Assembly: GCF_964340395.1 (NCBI RefSeq) | Contig: NC_135549.1 | Coordinates: 7,614,842 to 7,678,841, forward strand | Source: Glandiceps talaboti | Lineage: Eukaryota; Hemichordata; Enteropneusta; Spengelidae | Direction of reading: 5' to 3' | DNA length: 64,000 bases | Part shown: in pieces, positions 1 through 9,929 of the stretch | Numbering within the stretch: the stretch's first letter is position 1 | Layout: every line of letters starts with the position of its first letter | Program-made: the position numbers and the translations under genes | The notes under the pieces: generated by a model | Database searches by the model: none | What the model saw: only the letters and a program-made list of their open reading frames with translations | Told to the model about the DNA's origin: nothing

Positions 1-112
1 TGTGACAAGAATGTATGCACATGTCTATACGTTTCAGAATAAGTCCAACTGGACATATATTTGTTTAAAGTAATATTTTTACCGTAATTGGAGGTTATAT
101 TATACTTCCGTA

Positions 113-171
<59 letters not shown>

Positions 172-184
172 GTGTATGTATGTA
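113..184. repeat. (TGTC)n/(TGTA)n microsatellite
   Basis: An uninterrupted run of TGTC tetranucleotides passes into TGTA units. It forms the left edge of the dispersed repeat that follows. A copy at 5753-5870 likewise has a microsatellite directly to its left. Confidence 0.9.
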
Positions 185-830
185 TGGGGGGTGCCTGTCT
201 CTTTGTGGACACGATATCTAAAAAACTACTGCATCGATTCTGATGAAACTTGCTACACACCAGCAAAATAGGAATAACTAGAACCGATTATATTTTGGTA
301 AATATCTAATGAACAGTAATTTGTCATTTTAGTTATTAGTCTATATCATTGGAATGCATGTTTAAGATTAAATATAATTTAATACATACATGAACATGAC
401 AACCCACATGTGTCCTATATATTGTGTTAATTTACCTAATAATTTGCATAATTAATGTTTTACGGTAATTGGGCGATATCTTTAAGAGTTCATACTTCAA
501 TTTCAATATAATCAAGTGCATACGTTAACCATAACAACACGAATAGGTCCTATAACGTTTGTGATGTAGCTTACTGTTTTAATGAATAATTTGCATAATG
601 AATGGTTTCGGTAATGAGGCTAGGCTTTATCTTAAGAATGCTTACTTCAAATTTCATTACAACTTCGTATGTCTATCAACCATAACAAATCATACGCGCA
701 TGCTATTTAAAGCTAGATAATGTAATTTCTAAGCTATTTTAGACAATATGCTAACTATGTAAGGTGCAACTTTCAAATTTCATATCATTAATATTCCAAG
801 TAAGTGGTAAGTCTTCTTTTATACCCATAG
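185..830. repeat. Dispersed repeat with internal ~130-bp tandem units, copy 1
   Basis: The element opens with GGACACGATATCTAAAAAAC and the phrase CATCGATTCTGATGAAACTT. It then carries successive diverged units of about 130 bp, each containing ATTTGCATAAT, a TTAAGA stretch, ACTTCAAATTTCA and a CAACCATAACAA-type block. Related copies lie at 5870-6310 and 51770-52130, with a partly deleted copy near 60400-60600. No coding potential is seen. I cannot assign it to a transposon class. Confidence 0.65.
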
Positions 831-1549
831 TTCAGAATTTTACATTCCAACAATGTGTGTATGCCCAAAACATATATGGTGTTTGCCCTTACGGGAGACA
901 TTCAGTTTAAATCTGGTTATTACATTATTTTATCCTTTTCCTTCATGTTAAGATCCTACCAGACGATACAGTATGTCATAAGTCAAATATGGGATGTGTA
1001 ATGACAAAAACCAATCATTTTACTGTCATCGGTGAGTGGAAACTCGTGTTTCCCTTCCTTCTCGACTCGTATATTAGTTGTTGCAATTTATGCATAAAAC
1101 GTCATGCAAGCCATGTTTGAACATTCGGTTTCGAGATGAAATACATGGATGTAATCTGGCGGGAAAACCTCACTAACTTATTGTAACAATAACACTGCTA
1201 TGGAAATAGTTGCAAGGCTGAAAACTCAAGTAATATATTGTACATGGAATAAGAGATGGAAAAAGTATGTAAAATATCCCATTTACAGATTCTTGGTCTA
1301 ACCCACTCTACCACCTATCCAACCTGAGATAAATAGAAAATACCCACTTGTTGATTTCGAGCAAAACATAGAAAAGTTTGCAGAGCGATTTGAATATGTA
1401 AGTGCACAGTTTGTGATGCATCTCTTGATCCCGAGGTCATATATACGAATATTAGTCCCAACGTCAACTATTTCACTATATGAAACATTCATAACCTATA
1501 GTAGTTCAATTTTGATCATACTTAACATTTGTTAATCTCAATGTAACAG

Positions 1550-1966
1550 CTAACCCCTGCAAGTCCAATCCGTGTGGTCACTATGGAAACTGTACAGCCA
1601 TTGAAGAATATTATAATTGCACCTGTCAAGACGGTCATGATGACGTGAATGGGACATGTTTGGGTAAGTAATTTGGGAAACAAATATTAATGTGCATCTA
1701 AAAGACATTTATTCCCATTTATGTGGTTTGGTTGGCGATCTTGCTTTAACTAATATTGCCTGTGCTTGCATTTTGATTTCTAGTAGAAGTTCTTTTCCAC
1801 TGTTACGTTCAGACAACCACTGTTACATGTAATACAGTAGTTGATATGTTATGTTTTTTAAATTGTGTAAAATCCCTAGCACTGTCTAACATTATACGTA
1901 GAGCGGTGATTGTGGTGTTTATTGTTGCTGTAATATAGCGATGATCGATATTAGTGATACTGGTGT

Positions 1967-2061
<95 letters not shown>

Positions 2062-3734
2062 TTCATGCATACGCAAGCGCGTGTGTGTATTATGTGATAA
2101 GAACTGTGTGATTATAGTAGTAGTAGTGATGATGATGATGGTGGTGGTGGTGGTGGTGGTGGTGGTGCCGGTAGTAGTGAAACTTTCTTAGACCAGTGCT
2201 ACCACAACATGTAGATGTTATATTTAGACCAATAATATTATATGTAGTCATTAAAACAGAACAGTGTTTACTAAAGCTTTGCTTCTTTGTTACCATCATT
2301 AAAGGTGGCTTATCACAAACTCCGTCAGAATCGCCATCTATCCAGAGGCTGCTGATAGCTACCTCAGTCGTGCTTGGTTGTGCTAGTGGTCTTGTCTTAA
2401 TTTTCAAAATGTACAACTGGTATCAAAAAAGGAACCGAACGGAAATTGGGGATAGTAAACCAGAACCAAGCCATGAAGAGCACGATACCCCACTACTGGG
2501 AGGTATTTCCTTTACTGTCTTCCTAATATGAAGAAAGTTTTTGCAAAAGTGAAGATGTAGTAATCTTTGAAGTAGTTTTATAAACAACAAATTGAACACA
2601 GATTTGACATACGAAAATAAATCAATGTAGACACCATGTTCGTGATATAGAGGTAGTGTATACCATACACATCAGTAATCAGGTTAGCATTCGAACAATC
2701 CAAGGAAAAGATCAACTTAATGTTTATTTGAATGGTTTCACTGAGATTGTTAATTTGAAAAACTATTACGCCAGTGTTGATCAAAACCTTTGAGATAACC
2801 GGCAAAAACTTAAATGAACGAGGTGATTCTTCCAGTCAGATTAAAACGTTGTATTTGCTGATTTGTTACAGTGGAACACGCAAAGTATTCTTCCCCTCGG
2901 ATTTTGGCTATTTACACAAAAGATTGTCCCGAGTATGAGAAAGTCGTCAAGACTACATGTCGCGTCTTGCGCAAGGGACTAGGATGTGACATTCGCCTTG
3001 ATTTATGGGAAGCTGCTGATATTGTCAGAATGGGTTACCCTGCTTGGGTGAATAGACAGTTTGAAAAAGCGGAGAAAATCCTCTTCTTTGTCTCTAAAGG
3101 TGCTAAAACAGAATGGGATGCGTTACACGATTCAAAACAGACCCATCACCCACCGAAAGAAGATGCCATGTTTAGAGTTGCTATGGGTTTCATGTGCAGT
3201 GATGTAAGTAAAGGTATTCACAGCAAACGTCGAGGTCAATACATATTCGCGTATTTTCCATTTTCTAGTTCAAATGATGTACCCGTGACATTGAAACAAT
3301 TTGGACAACCAAACATTTATAACATACCCGAAAACGTAGAAAGTATGTATATTGAACTCTTAGATTTAGAGAGCAGTACTCCATCTGTCGACCGGACAAC
3401 CGGCGACAATTTCACTTCGATCAAGTCAAGTGAAATTTGGACAAAGATGAAGCAGGCAATACACACTATGACGTCGTTTGTAAATGAACATCCTAACTGG
3501 TATGAAGACAAACACGGATCAAACGAAGCTGGAGGTGGACAGCCGAGCACATCACATGCACAGAGACCGTATACAGGCATGAATCGACGGTCGCATGATT
3601 GTGTCGATGGAGCCGAAACATCGGATCAAGCGACGGTTGCCGAAAGAAATCGAGCACAGGGCAATTTTCACTTTCAGCCCGAACGATATTATGAACATGT
3701 AAATCGTTTGATCGAGCGAAGCTATGATGTCTAA
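1550..3734 (+). CDS. IL-17-receptor-like membrane protein, C-terminal part (EGF-TM-SEFIR); 5' part outside window
   Basis: Three exons are read: 1550-1663, 2305-2502 and 2872-3734 (stop TAA). Both junctions are phase 1, and the visible part gives about 390 residues. The first exon is a complete EGF-like module with six cysteines starting [14 protein letters not shown], flanked by phase-1 introns. The second carries the transmembrane helix [20 protein letters not shown] followed by a basic stop-transfer region. The third encodes a SEFIR domain (RILAIYTKD near its start, then [10 protein letters not shown] and [12 protein letters not shown]), which in IL-17 receptors binds a SEFIR adaptor in the cytosol. 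The tail after the SEFIR is polar and low in complexity. The layout matches the complete receptor at 14545-26932, so the missing N-terminus is probably a signal peptide plus two fnIII-like domains. A MITE starts about 19 bp after the stop codon. Confidence 0.88.
1970..2056. repeat. (GT)n with (GC)n core, intronic
   Basis: Alternating GT dinucleotides are interrupted by an alternating GC block, inside the intron between the EGF and TM exons. Long alternating purine-pyrimidine runs of this kind can adopt Z-DNA. A TGG/TAG triplet run follows at about 2115-2180. Confidence 0.9.
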
Positions 3735-3752
3735 GTCTATTCCGTCTTTCAA

Positions 3753-4623
3753 GGAGTCGTCAGTATTTACAAGGGGGAGGGCCGGAGGAAATCACACATG
3801 GTCTGTTAAATAAAACATGACCCCCCCCCCCCATTCTCCACTTGTAAAAAGTGACCCTCCCCTTTGCCCCATTTTGTAAAACATGACCCTCCCCATGACA
3901 ATTGCATATACTGAACGTTAATCAACATTCCTATCATATGTATGGATGTATACATACAAATTAAATCATTTTGACTCTGTATTAGAAAGCAATATTTGTA
4001 CATATAAAGTGACAAATAGTAACAGACTGGCTAGTGACATTTCTCGTATAATCATACACAGTCTAGTTAGTATCTAAAACGTGCTTTCCATGTTGTGCAT
4101 ACTCTGCCTGATCTGGTCACTTGTAAAAGTTCCCTGATATCGTTATCATGATCACCACCTTCACCTTCAGTATTGCCATTATCAGTGTCACTCTAATCTG
4201 ACTCACTGGTACTACTTGAGTCAGTACATGTATCACTGTCCGTGTTCTCTATGACATTCAAAACTAAATCATCATCATATCATCATCACCATCATCATAT
4301 TTTAACAACAACATTCACGGACAGTGTGAGTGATAAGGTGAGATGGTACACTCAACAAAATGTTTTTATAAAACAATTTTCTTACAATACATATATTTTT
4401 ATTTTTGTATTTTGGCATGTAAAGTACTTGTAAAAATAAATGTTGAGTGCTAATCTCACTTTTACATCTCAAAACACACAAAACCACGGATTGTAAAATG
4501 TGACTCTCCCCCAACATTGTAATGCAAAATATAACCCTCCCCAAAGAACAGGTTTGTAAAACGTGACCCACCCACCTCTCCGATTCCTCCGGCCCTCCCC
4601 CTTATAAATACTGAAGGCTCCCT
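3753..4623. mobile_element. MITE-like element with terminal inverted repeats
   Basis: The left end (3753-3793) and right end (4582-4623) are inverted copies sharing TCAGTATTTA, AAGGGGGAGGGCCGGAGGAA and an outer GGAGTC/GGGAGC block. Subterminal regions on both sides repeat the motif TTGTAAAA(C/A)(A/G)TGACCCTCCCC in several variants. It has no transposase ORF and is about 870 bp, so it is a non-autonomous element. I could not identify an unambiguous target-site duplication. It lies directly behind the stop codon of the first receptor and supplies an AATAAA at 3809-3814. Confidence 0.75.
3809..3814 (+). promoter_or_regulatory. Candidate poly(A) signal of first receptor gene
   Basis: AATAAA lies about 75 bp after the TAA stop, inside the left part of the MITE. 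If used, the receptor's transcript ends within transposon-derived sequence. Confidence 0.4.
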
Positions 4624-5090
4624 TAGTTGCTTTCTGATGCGACTCGAATGATGTTCTCGTATATACCAAAAAGAAACGTTCTTGCAAGGAACAGAAAACA
4701 GACAAGACACAACCAAATGGATAGTCTGGATATTATTAACCAACAACAATCAAAGACTTATTTGATACTTTAGTATTCTAAGGACATGTGAAGAACATTC
4801 CAAGACAATCGAAAACATGCAGTCAAATTTTATACTTACAACTTTCTACTTACTTGTAGTGTTAGTTTATTCCTTGATGGTGACGAGTTGGATATATAGA
4901 ACGTATTCAATGTAGATCCAGTATTAAGACTGCTATTTGTAAGCTTACTTCATTGCCATCATTGTAGCAGACAACAGTGTTCCTTAACCACATGTACCAG
5001 TATTAGTATTCTAGTTTACTAGGATAATGTGACATGGTATGTATGATCTACATAGTTATGAACATTCACATTGTCTAAACAACTCTACAG

Positions 5091-5170
5091 GCGGCCCTAT
5101 TTTTAAGAACTTGGAAAAGGGAAGTTATTTTTTTTCTATCTATGCCAACGGGATATCCGTAACTGTTCAG
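5091..5170 (+). pseudogene. Possible orphan exon resembling an fnIII-like receptor exon
   Basis: An open 80-nt segment lies between a good acceptor (CTCTACAG) and a good donor (GTACGT). In phase 1 it reads PIFKNLEKGSYFFSIYAN followed by a short Val/Thr-rich end. The pattern F..L..G.Y is like the second fnIII-like domain of the neighbouring receptors ([12 protein letters not shown] at 23233-23331). I found no partner exons nearby, so it may be a relic of a lost receptor copy or a chance match. Confidence 0.28.
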
Positions 5171-5539
5171 GTACGTTTGTCACGTGATGCTGATGACAAT
5201 TATCACGCATGGTTCATGTGATTAGCCAAACAACGAAATATCGACCCAGTTCTGTTTATTTTTCTACCCTTGGCTTACGAGATCATTCTAAGCCTGTATT
5301 AAACAAGGAAATGCATATTTTATGGAACTTGTCTTGCATATGTATATGTATGAGGTGTAGCTTGCCCAAATATGTTGATGGGTGAAGGGCCTTCCCCATG
5401 GAAAAGTTAGAGATAGAGCCGTGTCAGAGTTCATAACATGTTTACATCCCGTAATGTTATGCTTGTGTGTGTGTGATAATCTTTCTATAATCTTATAAGT
5501 ATAATCTTTTTTTATATTTATATGGGATAGTTCTTTAAG

Positions 5540-5751
5540 CATATAAACACTTGTCTCCCAAGAAGTTCAGTGTTAGTGCAGGAGGAAACCGGAGTACGTG
5601 GGGAAAATCTGCGTTGTTCGGTAGAGTCAAACTGAACGACACTCTTCTTACTTTAATACAGTGTAGTAAATTTAATCGAAGCCTGAATGGGATTCGAACC
5701 CCAACCGCAGTGGTAAGAGGCAAGTGCTTTAACCACTCGGCCACCGACAAC

Positions 5752-5757
<6 letters not shown>
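5540..5757 (-). mobile_element. tRNA-derived SINE
   Basis: Read on the minus strand, a tRNA-like head begins near 5757 with GTCGGTGGCCGAGTGG (A box, 5733-5743) and continues to GGTTCGAATCC (B box, 5690-5700). This is the internal RNA polymerase III promoter pattern. The non-tRNA body follows and includes CCGGTTTCCTCCTGCACTAA, a phrase typical of the conserved central part of several animal SINEs. It is not a functional tRNA gene, because the acceptor-stem 3' side is missing. The long GT tract abuts the head. Confidence 0.75.
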
Positions 5758-5837
<80 letters not shown>

Positions 5838-5862
5838 CGTGCGTGCGCGCGCGCGCGCGTCT
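5753..5862. repeat. (GT)n/(GC)n microsatellite
   Basis: About 80 bp of GT repeats pass into TGCG and CG dinucleotides and then CTGT units, between the SINE and the next copy of the dispersed repeat. Confidence 0.9.
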
Positions 5863-5869
5863 GTCTGTC

Positions 5870-6310
5870 TGTGGACACGATATATCAAAAACTATAGCAT
5901 CGATTCTATTGAAATGATTAGATTTTGGTAAACTTCCAATGAACATTAATTAGACATTTGCATAATGAAAGGTTTTTAATAATTAGGCTAACTTTGGAAA
6001 CCATACTTCAAATTCAATATAATTTGGTACATAAATTAACCATAACAAAGCACACATGTCTCATAAAACTTCAAATTTCATTTAATTTGGTACATGTGTC
6101 AACCATAATAATACGTATCTATCTTTTGAAGTTTTTATTTACTTTTAATGAATAATTTGAATAATTAATTATTTTCAAGCTATATCTTAAGAATACACTC
6201 TTCAAATGCCATATCATTTGGCACATACATCAACCATGAGAAAACATACATATCCTGTTGAGCCAGTTTTTAATTTTAATTAACAATCTTCGCAATTAAT
6301 TATTTTCGAT
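5870..6310. repeat. Dispersed repeat, copy 2
   Basis: It shares GGACACGATAT, CATCGATTCT and the repeated blocks ATTTGCATAAT, CTTCAAATT and CAACCAT(A/G)A with the copy at 185-830. Three or more internal units are visible, and no ORF. Confidence 0.65.
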
Positions 6311-7002
6311 AAGTAAGCTGATATGAAATTACTGAGATGCTAGCAGTAACACGTCGACAAATGATTATCCTTATGTAGCCGATGAGGGCCCACGGTATAA
6401 GGATATTGTAGCACAATTATTCGGTAGATATTGGTACAGACAAAACAGCTATTGGCGATGGTGCCGAGGACTGGTGAAAGAGTCTAGTCATGACTACGTC
6501 ATCTTAAACTTTAGGGTGAGCATGCGCAATAAGAACACAAATATTATTTATATAGTATAATCACATGTTGATACCCAAGGGGATACCTAAGTGGAAATTT
6601 CCATAGCAGGAAGCTTTTTTCTGACAGTTTATCGTATCCTTCTTTCAGTCTATAGTTCGACTAAACCTTGTACATGTGTATATATCACATTAAATAGCGA
6701 AACTTCAGCGTTACTGGGGCATATCATCGAATGTTATTTCAGTGGCTGTGTCCGAGCAGTGCTATACAGGGGTGACGTGAGACGCAATAATAAATCGTTG
6801 TCGCTAATTCAAGAAATGTAACTGTCATTTAATAAACACTTGAATTCTTTGTTGTTCCTTATTATTAAATGTTTGTCCAAAATTTGACCCGTGCGCGGAA
6901 AGCGGTAAACATTCGGGTTATTCCCAGGATATAGTAGATTACCCGTACGTACGTACGGATACCGAAGTCCATATGTACTGTGTGACTAATGGCGTCACCC
7001 CC

Positions 7003-7010
7003 TATAAATA
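7003..7010 (+). promoter_or_regulatory. TATA box, candidate promoter of the secreted receptor gene
   Basis: TATAAATA in the context CCCCTATAAATAGC lies about 260 bp upstream of the ATG at 7267. This is a plausible core promoter with a 5' UTR of about 230 nt. Confidence 0.45.
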
Positions 7011-7266
7011 GCACATTACATTAGGTGCATTCAAATATAAACATGGGGAAAACCAACCTCTATTTATCGCCAACAAATCAGCAGGTCGGCTGTGTTTGTT
7101 GTAGAACAATATAGAACGGCGTTTCCCTTGTCAGTGTAGTATATAAGATTGAATTTAGAGTTGGATTGTCATTTTAAGGTAGATAGTGATAAGTGTAGTC
7201 GCAGTTCACTTGATCAACAGAATAAGTTGCAGTACTTAGACCTGGGTAGCCAAACCAGTTGTCGTC

Positions 7267-8383
7267 ATGCATGTATATTGTTGTCCTTACCAAGTTGGAT
7301 TTTTACTGTGTGCCTTCCTGTACCTGATTACACCAAGTATATCAACAGAATGGCATACACGGTGTACGAATAACTGCACTCAAACGGTAAGTTATAACTA
7401 TATTACATCTCATAACTTTCACGTCAAAACAGTTTTAACGTACTTCTAGGATTAAAAGGTCTCAGAAACCACAACGTTGTACTTCTATTTATTGTATATG
7501 CGCCCACGGAGGTAATCACAACGGTGTGGTGGTGTATAACAAATATGTGGGTTAACTGTGGTTGTTCTTGCGATGGTTGATAACGCCTTTTTTTCTGTAT
7601 CATCCAATGCCCTTGCTGTCTTAACTACCCTCTGGCAGGCGATCGATCAACAGGTGTCAATTGACTCTCTAGGGTTGATCAGAGGAAAAACACGTACACG
7701 ATTTCCTGGTTCATCAAACTTGACCCGCGGGGTATCGAATTGTCCGTACCATTCGTGACTAGTTCGTAGTGCTAATGAACACGTTTTAAAAGAGGAAATA
7801 AAGTAATGTTTTAATAGTGTCGCTAACAAAACGAGAATGGGGAAGTTTAAAATTGAACTCTGACTCCTAAAAGTGTGGTCTGAGATTGGACAGACCTTCT
7901 GTGGTCATAAATTATAAGGAATTATAGAAGTTTTGTGGCCCTACTCCTCGACGTTTATTAAACAAGGAAAAGTCAAATTTAAACTTGGAAAACCAACAAT
8001 AGTGTCCTAGTAGCATTCCTATCATTTTGCTTACTCTTACGTCCTGCACCCCAATAAATCATAGCAACATGTTTTGTGTCGTTGCGGGTCATGGGTCATA
8101 CTTTTACAGCTTTCAAAAGTTTTGTCTTTTATCCCCAAGGTGTTATTGTTACCCTCTGCGATGCATGACGTATTCACCCCCCAGGACAAAGAAGTATTAG
8201 TAACTATGGGACAATAATCATGTTGTTCTCTTTTGATTACAGGTGGGTTCTGCAATGTGGCCTTGTGAAATAATTGAACAGAGCGTTGACTCAGAAACGA
8301 AATCACTCACAGGTATTAAATCAACTTTTTACCATATTCAGACACCACAACCGTAAACATGCGTATGCTTGCATGTACACCAA

Positions 8384-8442
<59 letters not shown>

Positions 8443-9878
8443 ACACACACACATACATACATACATACATACATACATACATACATACATACATACATAC
8501 ATACATACATACATACACACAATGTAAATGCTAATTGTAATGTTTCTATTTACTGTTACTCTTGACAGACCATAAATGCGACAGCCCCTATCCACCTGTA
8601 AAAAACAAGAACCTTCCACCAGCCCTAAATGAAAATGACGTCAATGTATCCCTAATTTACGATGTCTATGGACACTACACTGGCCAGTTTCCTGGAATCA
8701 AGGTGTCTGTATCAGTGCCTCTGATAAAAGGTAGGTCCATCAACAACACATCAATTTGGATGTCGTACAATCATGATCCTGGGGAACACGTGCATTGATA
8801 CACACAGAATAATTGGATGTTCTGCTGAACCGCACCTAGTTTAGATACTATAAGTATAACGTGGTATCCAATAATCTCTTTACCCTTATAACTCAATGAG
8901 AAATCATGAACCAATCGTTGTTCATACAAATGAGTAAACCGTCAACTGTTAGAATGGTGTGGCAATGTATAAGTAGCAATTCCTGAGCTGCCAAATAATA
9001 CCATATATGGAATATACATAACTTCCCCCAAAACACTAACTTATCATTGGGCAAAACTATGTGATTGACTAACGAAGAAATTATGTTAATGACTGTGTAG
9101 ATGGGTTTGGGCAAATTTGAAATTTCATCTCAGGACCTCTTTGAACTAGACGTAACATAAAGAGAGATCTTTAGATTCAGTGCAACGGATAGCACTAGAC
9201 TAATTTCAACCAGTATCTCTGTGTGGTGTTACAAAAAGTGTATATCATATGATAAATGCCCGGGGATAAATGCCAATGCATAACTCAATTCCTTTAATTC
9301 TTCCACAGACACTGAGACTCTGCAGGGAATTCAGATCATCCTTCGTGGAGAGACTGGCGATGATACAAAATATTACTATACTTATAAAGGCAAAAAAATA
9401 TGTCGTATTCTAGATGTATCCATGACAGACATGGTGCGGCGTTATCAGGTACACGTACTTATAAGTTGTATATTCATGTATCATATATAAATAGGAGGTT
9501 GTCTCTTTTTAATACACCTCAGTTAATCTTGTAAAATTGGGGGTCTTTCGAATTCCATTTGACTTATTGCGAAGGAGGACAAATGTAGAGACAAAGTCCT
9601 TGGCGTAGTTTTCTAGAGATTATGTAAACTGTCTGATATTCGGTATTACATGTAACTTCATGATATTTCTATATTCATTCACAGGATCCAGAAAAAGTAA
9701 CTTTTCATTACGATTGCCTGAAACCTTTATCCCCCGACTCTGAATACGAATTGGAAATTAAATTATTGCCAACAAACGATTTAGGGTACTCACCGACTGT
9801 AAAGAAAACCATGAGGATACCAAGTAAGTAAGGAAGGCACAAGTCTGTCTCTCTGTCTCTGTCTCTCTCTCTCCCTAT

Positions 9879-9929
<51 letters not shown>

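Larger units (their letters stand above)
1..1549. other. Upstream or intronic DNA of the first receptor gene, no exon recognised
   Basis: I found no convincing exon here. By analogy with the receptor at 14545-26932, the signal peptide and fnIII-like exons of this first gene should lie upstream, so most or all of this stretch is probably intron left of the EGF exon. It holds a TGTC/TGTA microsatellite (about 113-184) followed by a dispersed repeat (about 185-830). The remainder is AT-rich and featureless to my reading. Confidence 0.6.
3735..7266. other. Intergenic region between first receptor and secreted receptor gene
   Basis: It contains the MITE at 3753-4623, a possible orphan exon at 5091-5170, a tRNA-derived SINE (about 5540-5757) with a long GT tract, a second copy of the dispersed repeat (5870-6310), and a TATA box with the likely promoter of the next gene around 7003. 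An open stretch at about 6360-6513, ending at a GTGAGC donor-like site, translates to a Trp/Tyr-rich peptide. I cannot assign that stretch to any family. Confidence 0.7.

Noticed and set aside
113-184. CRISPR-like array
   Set aside because: Tandem repeats here and elsewhere have no spacers. They are microsatellites of a eukaryotic genome.
1809-2191. Open reading frames rich in His-Thr, Cys-Val or poly-Val across the GT/TGG repeats
   Set aside because: They are translations of microsatellites. The same applies to frames over the repeats at 5753, 8388, 13264, 18393, 19575, 22560, 32445, 46861 and 55680.
5687-5757. tRNA gene on the minus strand
   Set aside because: A and B boxes are present, but the 3' half of the acceptor stem is lacking and the sequence runs on into a SINE body, so it is a tRNA-derived repeat.
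6591-6821. 76-codon open frame upstream of the secreted receptor gene
   Set aside because: No splice context, no domain and no similarity to neighbouring genes. Its length is not unusual for AT-rich non-coding DNA.
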